DNA of 64,000 nucleotides, from NCBI GenBank assembly GCA_009830035.1, contig SZZY01000004.1:1-64000 (forward strand), in the 5' to 3' direction. Source of the stretch: Pantoea sp. Eser (GTDB taxonomy: Bacteria > Pseudomonadota > Gammaproteobacteria > Enterobacterales > Enterobacteriaceae). The notes beneath the pieces are model-generated. The model had not been told where the DNA came from. It was given only the letters and a program-made list of their open reading frames with translations, and searched no databases. Below are positions 43,849 to 52,644 of this stretch, piece by piece (the first letter of the stretch is position 1; each line of letters starts with the position of its first letter). The translations under genes and the position numbers were made by a program.

Positions 43849-44784
43849 TTACAGGGCGAGTTCGCTGTTTAATACCAACGCCAGCAGAGCCTGACGGGCG
43901 TAGATGCCGTTCCCGGCCTGCTGGAAATACCAGGCGTAAGGGGTTTTATCGACATCGGTGGTGATTTCGTCGATGCGCGGCAGCGGATGCAGCACTTTCA
44001 TGTTGTCGCGTGCCGTCGCCAGGTCGGCAGCCCGCAGAATAAACTGCGCTTTGACGTTGGCGTATTCCGATGGGTCGAGACGCTCTTTCTGTACCCGCGT
44101 CATGTAGAGAATATCGAGTTGCGGCATTACCTCTTCAAAGCTGTCGTGCCGTGACCAGACAATGTTTTTCTCATCCAGCATATCGGTGATGTAAGCCGGC
44201 ATCGCCAGCGCATCCGGTGCGATAAAGAAGAAGCGGTTGCCGTCAAACTTCGCCAGCGCCTGGGTCAGGGAATGAACGGTGCGGCCATATTTCAGATCGC
44301 CGACCATCGCTACATTCAGCTGGTTCAGGCGACTCTGGGTCTCCTGAATGGTGAAGAGATCGAGCAGCGTCTGGGTCGGATGCTGGTTGGTACCGTCACC
44401 GGCGTTGAGAATCGGCACGCCGCCGGAGAACTCGGTCGCCAGGCGCGCGGCACCTTCTTGTGCATGGCGCATCACAATCGCATCGACATAGGTGCCGATT
44501 ACAGAAATGGTATCGGCCAGGGTTTCGCCCTTTTTCCCCAGCGAGGTGTTGCTGCCGTCGGCAAAACCCACCGCCGACGCGCCGAGCCGATGAATCGCGG
44601 TCTCAAACGACAAGCGGGTGCGGGTTGAGGCTTCAAAGAAGCAGCTGGCAATCACGTTGTGCTTCAGCAGTTCCGGCTGCGGATGTGCTTTGAGCTGTGC
44701 GGCGGTATGCAGCACCAGTCCCAGCTCGTCACGGCTGAGGTCGTTGATCGAAATAATGTGCTTGCGATATAGCGGGTTAGCCAT
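43849..44784 (-). CDS. pyrB: Aspartate carbamoyltransferase catalytic subunit PyrB
   Basis: First committed step of pyrimidine synthesis (carbamoyl phosphate plus aspartate). 311 residues. Carbamoyl-phosphate loop [13 protein letters not shown], the 80s loop [20 protein letters not shown] and the aspartate loop region [10 protein letters not shown] are all present. GGAGAAAG site. Preceded by an attenuator hairpin. Intact. Confidence 0.97.
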   Translation of the reverse strand: MANPLYRKHIISINDLSRDELGLVLHTAAQLKAHPQPELLKHNVIASCFFEASTRTRLSFETAIHRLGASAVGFADGSNTSLGKKGETLADTISVIGTYVDAIVMRHAQEGAARLATEFSGGVPILNAGDGTNQHPTQTLLDLFTIQETQSRLNQLNVAMVGDLKYGRTVHSLTQALAKFDGNRFFFIAPDALAMPAYITDMLDEKNIVWSRHDSFEEVMPQLDILYMTRVQKERLDPSEYANVKAQFILRAADLATARDNMKVLHPLPRIDEITTDVDKTPYAWYFQQAGNGIYARQALLALVLNSELAL

Positions 44785-44816
44785 AGCTTTCTCCTCTGCG
44801 CGGCCGGATTGCAGAC

Positions 44817-44846
44817 AAAAAAGGCCCCTGCTTAAGGGGCTTTTTT
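44817..44846 (-). terminator. pyrBI attenuator
   Basis: Between the leader and pyrB, on the minus strand: AAAAAAGCCCC, short loop, GGGGCCTTTTTT. Matches the position and form of the E. coli pyrBI attenuator, which senses UTP through polymerase pausing and leader translation. Confidence 0.85.
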
Positions 44847-44907
44847 ATGATCGGGTCGATGACCGAAAGATACAGCGGCGCCGCCTGCGGTCAGGCGTGG
44901 TTGAGCG

Positions 44908-44937
44908 TCAATCAAATTGTCCGCTGCGCTGTATCAT
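44908..44937 (-). CDS. pyrL: Probable pyrBI leader peptide, shortened to nine codons
   Basis: ATG 44937 with a strong GGAGG site five bases upstream reads MIQRSGQFD and then TGA. If that TGA were sense, the same frame would continue for 20 more codons (rich in Arg) to a TAA at 44845-44847, right at the foot of the attenuator. E. coli PyrL is 44 residues and must be translated up to the attenuator for control to work. So this leader looks truncated, or the family here uses a different design. An inverted repeat (GATACAGCG / CGCTGTATC) flanks the leader. Confidence 0.5.
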   Translation of the reverse strand: MIQRSGQFD

Positions 44938-45032
44938 ATTTCCTCCGGCAAATTGTGGCGCATTATACCGATTCGCGACCGGGCAGCAAGGAAAAATCGT
45001 GCGCAAGGAAATCGTTTGCGCTGGCGCGCCTA

Positions 45033-46040
45033 TCAGCGCTGACCGAGCGTCGCCACCATCACCGCTTTAATGGTGTGCATGCGGTTTTCCGCCTGATCGA
45101 ACACGATGCTGTGCGGCGATTCAAATACTTCGTTGCTCACTTCTATCCCATTATGCAGATCGTACTGTTCCGCCATCTGCCGGCCCAGCGTGGTCTGATC
45201 GTCATGGAAAGCGGGCAGACAGTGCAGGAATTTCACCTCAGGATTGTGGGTCAGATCGAGCATCGCCCGGTTGACCTGATAATCACGCAGCAGGGTGATG
45301 CGCTCTTCCCACACCGCTTTGGCTTCGCCCATCGATACCCAGACGTCGGTGTAGATGAAGTCAGCGCCGTTGACGCCGTCGGCAATGTTATCGGTAAGGG
45401 TAATTTTACCGCCGGTCTGCTGCCCGACTGCGCGACACTGTTCTACCAGCGCGGTCTCAGGCCAGCAGCTTTGCGGTGCCACCAGCCGCAGATCCAGCCC
45501 GACCAGCGCCGCCGCTTCCAGCATGGTGTTGCCCATGTTGTTGCGCGCATCGCCGACGTAGACCAGCGTCATCTGGCTGAGCTTTTTGCCCTGCAGGTGC
45601 TCCTGCATCGTCAGCAGATCGGCCAGCAGCTGGGTCGGATGAAATTCCGTGGTCAGGCCGTTCCACACCGGCACGCCAGCGTGTTCAGCCAGGGTTTCTA
45701 CCAGCGCCTGGCCGTAACCGCGATACTGAATGCCATCGTACATCCGGCCAAGCACCCGCGCGGTATCGCGCATCGACTCTTTATGGCCGATCTGGCTGCC
45801 GCTTGGGCCGAGATAAGTGACGTTAGCACCCTGATCGTAAGCGGCAACTTCGAAAGAGCATCGGGTACGGGTCGAGTCTTTTTCGAAGATGAGCGCGATG
45901 TTTTTGCCTTTCAGGGAGGGGAATTCACTGCCACTCTTTTTAGCGCGTTTTAATTCAGCTGCAAGGCTAAGCAGGTAATCTATTTCGGCCGGGGTAAAAT
46001 CCAGTAGCCTGAGGAAATTGCGCTGATACAGCTGACTCAT
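45033..46040 (-). CDS. argI: Ornithine carbamoyltransferase
   Basis: Makes citrulline from ornithine and carbamoyl phosphate in arginine synthesis. 335 residues. The STRTR loop ([19 protein letters not shown]), [12 protein letters not shown], the ornithine-binding VSMGE and [10 protein letters not shown] are present. Called argI by location beside rraB; only one copy is visible here. Two ArgR-type operators lie just upstream. Intact. Confidence 0.96.
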   Translation of the reverse strand: MSQLYQRNFLRLLDFTPAEIDYLLSLAAELKRAKKSGSEFPSLKGKNIALIFEKDSTRTRCSFEVAAYDQGANVTYLGPSGSQIGHKESMRDTARVLGRMYDGIQYRGYGQALVETLAEHAGVPVWNGLTTEFHPTQLLADLLTMQEHLQGKKLSQMTLVYVGDARNNMGNTMLEAAALVGLDLRLVAPQSCWPETALVEQCRAVGQQTGGKITLTDNIADGVNGADFIYTDVWVSMGEAKAVWEERITLLRDYQVNRAMLDLTHNPEVKFLHCLPAFHDDQTTLGRQMAEQYDLHNGIEVSNEVFESPHSIVFDQAENRMHTIKAVMVATLGQR

Positions 46041-46063
46041 ACAACACTCCGGTAACCATATAA

Positions 46064-46081
46064 ATTGAATTAAAATTCAAT
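46064..46081 (-). promoter_or_regulatory. ARG box 1 (ArgR operator) upstream of argI
   Basis: TGAAT-N4-ATTCA palindrome, a perfect match to the ArgR half-operator consensus, 24 bases before the argI start. Confidence 0.8.
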
Positions 46082-46088
46082 TTAACCG

Positions 46089-46106
46089 TATGAATATGCA
46101 TTTTCA
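46089..46106 (-). promoter_or_regulatory. ARG box 2 (weaker)
   Basis: TGAAT-N4-ATTTT, with a degenerate second arm, next to box 1. Tandem boxes are normal for ArgR hexamer binding, but the spacing is a few bases longer than usual. Confidence 0.55.
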
Positions 46107-46201
46107 AGCCCGGTGAGAATAAACTTTTCGTTTTGTGTAGTGGCGCGACAGGCAGTGTGGGAAAATAATCGTTTATTGCCGAACTCAGTGAGGACATCGT
46201 C

Positions 46202-46588
46202 ATGGCATATGAAGCATTATTGGACGAGCAGCGTGAAGAGACGCGCCTGATCATTGAAGAGCTGCTGGAGGATGGCAGCGATCCCGATGCGCTTTATACC
46301 ATGGAGCACCATCTCTCGTGCAACAACTTCGATTCACTGGAAAAGGCCGCGGTTGACGCCTTTAAGCTGGGTTATGAAGTGACCGAGCCGGAAGAGCTGG
46401 AACTGGAAGATGGCACCACCGTAATGTGCGTTGACATCATCAGTGAATCGGCGCTGAAGCCAGAGCTGATTGATGTGCAGGTTGAGCAACTGGTGAACCT
46501 GATCGGTAAATACAATGTCGACTACGACGGCTGGGGCACCTACTTCGAAGATCCGGACGCCGAAGATGATAACGGCATTCGCCACTAA
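46202..46588 (+). CDS. rraB: Regulator of RNase E activity RraB
   Basis: Acidic protein that binds and inhibits RNase E in E. coli. 128 residues against about 138; the acidic C-terminal linker is shorter but the end (NGIRH) is conserved. Core [20 protein letters not shown] and [15 protein letters not shown]. Its stop is followed immediately by the truncated miaE remnant. Confidence 0.94.
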   Translation: MAYEALLDEQREETRLIIEELLEDGSDPDALYTMEHHLSCNNFDSLEKAAVDAFKLGYEVTEPEELELEDGTTVMCVDIISESALKPELIDVQVEQLVNLIGKYNVDYDGWGTYFEDPDAEDDNGIRH

Positions 46589-47195
46589 GTCGCGCAGACC
46601 GCGGTCTGGTTAATCCGCAAATATGTGGCTGACAAACCCAGCGGGGAGGGAGGCGGTTCTCGGCTGGTTGAAACCGTACGAAGATTTTATCTTCCGCGAA
46701 GATGGCGACAGCGACTTTATCAACGCCCATAAAAATCTCACCAAACGCATTATCGTCCGTAATGAACTGCCGTGGGCGGATGAGTTGGTGGAAAAGATGG
46801 TGCTGCTGATTAAAGAAGAGCTGCATCACTTTTATCAGGTGTGGGAAATTATGCAGTCGCGCGGGCTGGTCTATCAGAAGATCACCTCCAGCCGCTACGC
46901 GAAATCGCTGCTGCGTGAGGTCACCACCCATGAGCCGGAGACGCTGGTCGATAAACTGATTTGCGGTGCCTATATTGAAGCGCGATCCTGCGAGCGTTTT
47001 GCCAGTCTGGCGCCGTAGCTGGAGACCTTTTATATCTCACTGCTGTGATCGGAAGCGCGCCACTATCAGGACTATTTAACCCTGGCGGCCCGCATATCAG
47101 CGAAGGATATTACCCCACGGGTACAGGCGATTGGGGCAACCGAAGCGTGTTTAATCAGCGAGCTAAGTTTTCACAGTGGGGTACCGGCGTTCTGA
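46589..47195 (+). pseudogene. miaE: tRNA 2-methylthio-N6-isopentenyl adenosine-37 hydroxylase MiaE, truncated and broken
   Basis: Non-haem diiron hydroxylase of tRNA position 37. The first about 45 codons are deleted: homology begins directly after the rraB stop with AQTAVWLIRKYVADKPSG. A frame change (about 46650) leads to LGWLKPYEDF, EELHHFYQVWEIMQ (diiron ligands) and THEPETLVDKLICGAYIEAR. TAG at 47016 and TGA at 47046 (Arg expected, CGA to TGA) follow. The native end FHSGVPAF and TGA is at 47193-47195. Position next to rraB matches other enterics that carry miaE. Confidence 0.88.
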
Positions 47196-47419
47196 TAAGA
47201 GTAAACGGCGCTGTTACGACGGCCGTTTATTTTTTTAATTTAACAGTTTGATTTTGTTAAGAATAAAAAGTTAAACGTTAATTACTAAGTTAATACGGCC
47301 CTGTTACTTTCGCTGAATATTGTTTGGATCATCCCTCACAGAATGTTTTTTCTCTTCTGGCTTTTCTTCCCGGAATATGTATATTGCCCTTACCGAATTA
47401 GGGTCGTTATTTTTTAAGC

Positions 47420-47472
47420 AAAACCTGGTTCACAACCCCTCTTTGCCAAAGAGGGGTTGTGAACCAGGTTTT
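47420..47472. repeat. 53-base perfect inverted repeat flanked by a T run
   Basis: 26-base arms (left AAAACCTGGTTCACAACCCC then TCTTTG; right is its exact complement) around one central C at 47446, then four more T. It stands alone between dead miaE and the porin remnant. It could be a very strong terminator or the footprint of a small mobile element. Confidence 0.85.
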
Positions 47473-47562
47473 TTTTGCACCGGGTACAGTCGGTAAACAG
47501 GTAGACGCCTTATTCCGGACTGCCGCTTTTGCTAATACGCATTTAATGGAAGGAGTCATAAA

Positions 47563-48892
47563 ATGAGGGGAAGGACCTGTATTCTGTTATTTATTCCACT
47601 GATTTTGCAGCCACCTCTGGCGTGGGCTGACTATTCCAACGCGCTATCGCTCTCTGACAATGCTTTCCTGCACGATTCGCAGCTCGATTTCAGGCTGCGC
47701 AATCAGTGGAAGTATCTTAAAGAAAATGAAGCACAGCCGAAAGCCGTTCATAACGCCTGGGGACAGGCAGCAAGCCTGAATTTTCGTTCCGGCTATCTGT
47801 GGGACTGGCTGGGTTTCGATGCCACCTACACCCGGGCGATCAGGCTGGGGGCCAGCGACAACTTTGCCTCGCGCGGCCTGCTTTATGACAGTGGCGGCAA
47901 CCGGCACAAAGCTGACGCGCATGGCTTTAGCAAGTTTGGTCAGCGCTATGTGAAAGTGAAGCTGGGCGATGAGCAAGCGGGATTCGAAGCGAAAGCGGGC
48001 TGGCAAGAATTAAAAAATTTTGGTGTCCTGACCACCACTAACCGTTTGTCGCGCAACAGTTACTCACGCTACAGCGGTGCGCTGAACTGGCAGAATGTGC
48101 GGCTGGATTTGGCTTACGTCACCAAAGCGCTGCGCCACGATTCGCCGGACAGTCTTGCGCTGCAAACCAAGGACCGACGAACCATTGCAGCAATCTATAC
48201 CGGCGCCTTGAGCTACAAAGGCGACCGCGGACGGCTCGCTTACGCCTTTGGCGAAGCGGAAGCCTACCAGCGGCGTCATGTTATCGAAGCGAGTTACGCT
48301 CTCTCGCCGCACTGGCGTTTGTCCTCGCAAATTTATGGCAGTCAGGCGCTGGAAAATTATAAAAGCATGGCCGTCAGCAAAAGATCGTTTGATGACCATG
48401 CTTGGCATTATGTCGGCGAAGCGGACTGGATTAACAACCGATGGACACAAAAATTCGCTGCCGCCTAGACTTCGGCGCCCAAACATAATGCGGTGGGATA
48501 TTATGTGCGCCCGCTGACAAAAAATACCCGCGGGCGTTTTAACTCGCTCACCTCTGCCGGAAAAGATTATACCTGTGATAAAGAACTGGCGCTGGCGTCG
48601 CAGACGGAATATGAAATTTCAAAAGGCATATTTAGCGGCTTTCAGATTAACTATGGTCAGTTTAATTACCGTAATACGCGTATACGCTCGGGGGGAAGTC
48701 GCGCTGATTAATCGCATCATCGAACCCCATCCCGCCCTGAAGAATTTGTCGGTTTTTACGCTTTTGGGTTATGGCTGGTCATACAAAAACAGTAAAGAAA
48801 CGCCAGTTTTAAATGCGCAAGGAAAATACAGACGTTCTCCGTCTCTTTCGGCTGAGATCGCGGTTGAATATAAATTAAACCTGTTCAAATAA
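47563..48892 (+). pseudogene. OprD-family outer-membrane porin, stop and frameshift
   Basis: Exported 16-strand-type specific porin. Signal peptide ends near PPLAWA. The mature part starts DYSNALSLSDNAFLHDSQLD and has many alternating beta strands, ending AEIAVEYKLNLFK. TAG at 48466-48468 interrupts at KFAAA-stop-TSAPKHN (CAG to TAG likely). An extra G in a run of six G at about 48690-48696 shifts the frame before EVALINRIIEPHP. Followed ten bases later by a periplasmic histidine phosphatase, suggesting a two-gene uptake unit. The substrate is not recognised. Confidence 0.78.
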
Positions 48893-48902
48893 GGAAAATA
48901 CA

Positions 48903-49688
48903 ATGAAGAGAATATTGAAAGCAATGCTGATTCTTGTCGCGGTTGGAGCTGGCGCAAGCGAAACCTTCGCCGCCGATGTGACGATCTTCCTTACGCGGCA
49001 TGGCAAAACCATGTTTAACACGGTTCATCGTGCGCAGAGGTGGTCAGATGCGCCGCTGACGCCAGCGGGAGTGGAGGTGGCTGAACAGCTGGGACGTGGC
49101 CTGAAGACGCTGCCCTTTATCGCCGTCTGGTCCAGCGATTCCGGCAGGGCGCGACAAACTGCGTAGATTGTCATGCAGGCATGGGAAACGCCGCTGCCGC
49201 TGAACGAGCGCAAAGAATTACGGGAAGTGGGCTTTGGACTGTATGAGGGCGATCTGAATAAGAATATGCTGACCGACGCCGCCCATCTGCTCGGCTTTGC
49301 CTCTGAGGCGGCGCTCATGAAAGCATCTGGCGAAGGCACAATTCACGTCGATCGCATAATAGACGCTATCCGGCAGGCGGAAGCGTCCGGTACGCCAGCT
49401 CTCGAAGGCGTTAAATCATCAGGGATGGCCGAAAGCTATCAGCAGGTGTCGAAGCGAATGGTGGATAGCCTGACCGAGATAGCGCAGCAGGCCCAGAAGC
49501 AGGGGGGCGGTAACGTTCTGGTGGTCACGCACGGCCTGGCGATTACAACGTTACTGATGGCGCTTGGCGATACCTCGTTGAACGAGCAGCTGCACAATGC
49601 GAGCATGACCCGGCTGTGCTATACCGATAGCGGCCAGTTCGTGATTGAATCCATCAACGACATGAGTTACGTCAAGCGCGGCTCATAA
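48903..49688 (+). pseudogene. Secreted histidine phosphatase family protein, internal stop
   Basis: Phosphoglycerate-mutase-like phosphatase with a signal peptide (AMLILVAVGAGASETFAAD). Catalytic RHG in FLTRHGKTMFNT, second Arg-bearing motif SDSGRARQTA, and the second catalytic His in VVTHGLAITTLLM. One TAG (49164-49166) where Glu is expected (RQTA-stop-IVMQAWETPL) is the only lesion. AAGGAAAA site before ATG. Probably dephosphorylates substrates for the neighbouring porin system. Confidence 0.82.
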
Positions 49689-50184
49689 CATTCGCAACAT
49701 GCGCACTTCACAGTCCACATGGCCGGTGCAGCCCATTGCGCCGTCGATGTGGCTAAAGCCCAGCGATTCATACAGTTTGATCGCTCTTGTCAGGCTGGCG
49801 GTGGTTTCCAGATAGCAGCGGCGGAAACCCTGCTGACGCGCATGCTCTAGCGCCCGCAGTGCTAGGTCACGTGCCAGTCCCTGTCCGCGCACGGCCGGCA
49901 GGAAATACATCTTCTGCAGTTCGCAGATATCGGGCGCACTACAGGCGAGCGGCGCCACGCCGCCGCCGACCACCTTGCCCTGATACTCCACAATCCAGTA
50001 GGCGCTCTGTTCAGCACTGTACAACTCAAACAAATGGTCGAGTTGCGGATCGGATACGGTGTATCCCTTTATCAGCGGTCAGGCCGAACTCCGCTGAAAC
50101 GTCGCGGATGACCTGGGCAATATGCGGATTGTCGGCGGCAGTGATCGGCCGCACGGTGAGTGAGAGCTGGGTTTCAGGCGTCAT
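49683..50184 (-). pseudogene. yjgM: GNAT acetyltransferase YjgM, frameshifted
   Basis: Predicted N-acetyltransferase found beside rraB/valS in E. coli. Start ATG at 50184 reads [20 protein letters not shown]. At about 50061-50066 an extra G in a G run shifts the frame (expected [12 protein letters not shown]). The rest, from [19 protein letters not shown] with the acetyl-CoA motif [20 protein letters not shown], is intact. Convergent with, and overlapping by six bases, the phosphatase gene. Confidence 0.85.
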
Positions 50185-50623
50185 AGCGAAGTAGCATTAC
50201 GGAATCAGGTTAGACATTCACCAGAAATAACATTATCGTCAGATAAAAGCAATATTGCTGATAATTCATGGCCGCATTAGATTCGTGTTATGGGTTCCTG
50301 CTAAACAAATCTTAAAGACCACTTTTCCTTTTATAATGACTGTTTTTATTAACGCCAGATTGTTGCCTTTATCTGATTTTAATCGCATCGGCTGATTTAA
50401 TTATTCAACGATATTTGACCCGGTTTTTTAAAGCTTGCGAGGTTTTCCTCAGCAAATCGATGTCGTCGCGTTTTTCGTAAAATAGCATTTGGTATTAATC
50501 GGCCGTAAAACTTATTTCATTGTCATTTGAGGCTGCCTGAGTCTTATTAGTTGACGTAAATCAAAAGTTATCGATATTCTTGCTGGAGGTTGCTAATTTT
50601 AAACCTCATTTAAGGTGCAGATT
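50185..50623. other. A+T-rich intergenic stretch upstream of hcp
   Basis: About 440 bases, visibly richer in A+T than the core genes. Small hairpins (for example GAGGTTTTCCTC near 50440) and T-runs are present; no gene is supported. It likely holds the hcp promoter. Base composition and position suggest the edge of transferred DNA. Confidence 0.5.
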
Positions 50624-51103
50624 ATGGCAATTCCAGCTTATCTTTGGTTGAAAGATGATGGTGGCGCGGATATTAAAGGTTCAGTTGATGTCCGTCATCG
50701 GGAAGACAGTATTGAAGTGCTTAGTTTTATGCATGGTTTGAGCATACCGACTGATTCTCACACAGGGAGGCTAAACGGAACGCGTGTCCACAGTGCAATG
50801 GAGTTTGAAAAGCAGTTTGATTCATCCAATCCTTACCTCTATAAAGCGGTATCCTCCGGTCAGACCCTTAAATCAGCTGAGGTTAAATGGTATCAAATCA
50901 ATTATGCGGGTCAGGAAGAAGAATACTTTAATATGTTCCTTGAAGGTGTAAGAGTGGTCGCTGTTAATCCGCTTATGCATAACATTAAATCGATTGAAAA
51001 CATGAATCATCTGGAGTCAGTGACGCTGCGATATGAAAAAATTACTTGGACATATTGTGATGGAAATATTCAGCATTCAGATTCATGGAAGGAAAGAACA
51101 TAA
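50624..51103 (+). CDS. hcp: Type VI secretion tube protein Hcp
   Basis: Secreted hexameric tube protein of T6SS, often encoded as an orphan with effectors. 159 residues. Start ATG 50624 (MAIPAYLWLKDDGGADIKGS) with AAGGTG eight bases upstream; ATG 50615 is less likely. Conserved SSNPYLYKAVSSGQTLKSAE, EYFNMFLEGVRVV and VTLRYEKITWTYCDG. No VgrG or T6SS structural gene is in the window, so this is an orphan hcp islet. A+T-rich. Intact. Confidence 0.93.
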   Translation: MAIPAYLWLKDDGGADIKGSVDVRHREDSIEVLSFMHGLSIPTDSHTGRLNGTRVHSAMEFEKQFDSSNPYLYKAVSSGQTLKSAEVKWYQINYAGQEEEYFNMFLEGVRVVAVNPLMHNIKSIENMNHLESVTLRYEKITWTYCDGNIQHSDSWKERT

Positions 51104-51153
51104 TTTATTAATTGAAGGCGCAACCCGTTCTGACGACATTGAAAGGGGAGAGC

Positions 51154-51515
51154 ATGACATGGACTTATGATGTCAGGAAGAGATCTTTTACCAGAAATGG
51201 AGAGTTCATGTTCAACGCATTATATGCAGGTGCGGCGGGTTTTAAAGAAGATCCTGCTGTCGAATGCGAAGTGAACAAAGGGCCGCTACCACGAGGAAAG
51301 TACCATATCGGTAGTCCCATTGCACACCACCCTACAGCGGGTCGTTTTTTCTCCGTTTAACACCTTGTGCGGGCAACAGCATGTGTGGTCGTAGCGGATT
51401 TCTTATTCATGGGGATAATGGCCGTGGGACCGCCTCCAATAGTTGTATTGTTGCAGCTCATGAGTTCAGGAAGCGTATTGCAGAGAGTGGTGACAGGGAG
51501 TTAATCGTGAAATGA
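51154..51515 (+). pseudogene. Tlde1-like (DUF2778) T6SS peptidoglycan L,D-transpeptidase effector, frameshifted
   Basis: About 120 residues: MTWTYDVRKRSFTRNGEF, CEVNKGPLPRGKYHIGSPIA (DUF2778 signature), then GRF. One T is missing from a T run at about 51344-51349. The rest (LRLTPCAGNSMCGRSGFLIH, GDNGRGTASNSCIV) is in the next frame up to TGA at 51513-51515. Catalytic His (FLIHGD) and Cys (SNSCIV) are present; the Gly usually just before the Cys is Ser. GGGGAG site before ATG 51154. Follows hcp and overlaps the next gene by ATGA, the usual layout of an Hcp-delivered effector with its immunity gene. Confidence 0.8.
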
Positions 51516-51994
51516 AATGGCTTGTTATCATAGCAATGACGGTGTTTTCTGTAGCCTGCGCATTCGGTAACCTTAATCCGGCAGAACAACGTTTATCAAA
51601 CCGGGTGCTTGCGGCCATTAAATACAATAGCAGTCATAGCCTGTCAGACGAAGATTATGATCAGATATCCGACTATATCTCTCAGGGTAAAACGCACTGG
51701 ATAGAACTGTACCCTAAATTCAAACGGCCACCCTTCCTGGCTGTAGCCTCGTTTCAGGAAGGCCTGAATATCGCTATGGCCTATGCCTTACCTGAAAACC
51801 CGTCAGCGGTGCTAAAGTTCGTTGATGAAAATAACGTGGGTTCTGTATGTGGAGTGCCATTCATTTAATCCACTCCGGATGAAACAGACCATTACGTAGT
51901 GAAAACCAGTACCTCGCTTAACAAACTAATCTCCGGCGGATACTGGCAAAACAGATGTCTTTCTGTTTTACATCAAGGGAGTGTTAATGACTAA
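51512..51994 (+). pseudogene. Probable immunity protein to the Tlde1-like effector, truncated by a stop
   Basis: Exported small protein: signal peptide MKWLVIIAMTVFSVACAFG, then an all-helical-looking domain (RLSNRVLAAIKYNSSHSLSD, FLAVASFQEGLNIAMAYALP). TAA at 51866 follows CGVPFI, but the same frame stays open for 41 more codons (STPDETDHYVVKTSTSLNK onward) to TAA 51992-51994. This suggests a GAA to TAA change that removed about a quarter of the protein. Start overlaps the effector stop (ATGA), and a periplasmic location fits protection against a periplasmic cell-wall toxin. Assigned by layout and weak similarity. Confidence 0.65.
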
Positions 51995-52113
51995 CGTTCG
52001 CTGAAATAGAGTCGTCTCTTACCCTCCGCTGGCACGATAAAACAGGTCTGTTAAGTGACCCCTTTACTTTATTGATGTTTGCGGAAGTAGCAGGGTTTAA
52101 TCTGAATCCTTAA
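51987..52113 (+). pseudogene. Small gene remnant after the immunity gene
   Basis: ATG 51987 has an AAGGGAG site six bases upstream and reads MTNVR, then, after a +1 change, AEIESSLTLRWHDKTGLLSD and PFTLLMFAEVAGFNLNP to TAA. Protein-like composition, product not recognised. May be a third member of the T6SS islet. Confidence 0.35.
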
Positions 52114-52590
52114 CTAAAAAGATAAATAATAACAGTCTGAACATCCGTCACAGAAAGTTGCATGTATATTGATTATGAATGTCTGCCACTCACGCAGAAC
52201 GTGATGTTTCATTAGCCTGTTAACGCTGTTTAATAGAATGAGGGAAATATAACTCACCAGCGCCATCTCGCATTGCTGATGATTTGAATCTGTTATCTTC
52301 TCGTCTTGCTTTTACTGCTGACCAATCAAATGGAAGCACATCAGAATACGAAGTTGAGCAGCGCTTTTCACCCGCCAGGGGAATTACAGTTTCTGCGTTA
52401 TTGCCCGTTCAGGTTATTCAAATTAATTAACGCCCGATCGAGACAGCTGTTATGGCATCAAGATAAACAAGTCCGCGGCTTTCAACGCCAGAAGCTTTCT
52501 GCCCAGATGTTACCGCCGGGCAGTCAGGAGAAGAGTAGATCGCTGCCCCGCTATTGACCTCGTCGCGCTAAGCGGCCTGGCCTTTGCCCA
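52114..52590. other. Intergenic stretch before the valS terminator, with a possible coding remnant
   Basis: No gene with a start is supported. One frame from about 52243 to TAA 52428-52430 reads protein-like sequence (RIADDLNLLSSRLAFTADQS onward) without a start codon, perhaps debris from the T6SS islet. A different-frame ORF at 52306-52557 overlaps it and has no supporting features. Confidence 0.4.
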
Positions 52591-52591
52591 T

Positions 52592-52620
52592 AAAAAACCC
52601 CGCGCCGCAACGCAGGGTTT
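52592..52620 (-). terminator. Terminator after valS
   Basis: On the minus strand ACCCTGCG / CGCGGGGT stem with a six-base loop followed by six T, 25 bases past the valS stop. Confidence 0.8.
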
Positions 52621-52644
52621 TCTCAGAGCAGGGCAATCTGTTAA

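Noticed and set aside
44847-45953. 368-codon open frame on the plus strand
   Set aside because: Antisense to argI and its leader region; a codon-bias shadow.
52306-52557. 83-codon ORF before valS
   Set aside because: No ribosome-binding site, no family resemblance, and another frame over the same bases looks more protein-like.
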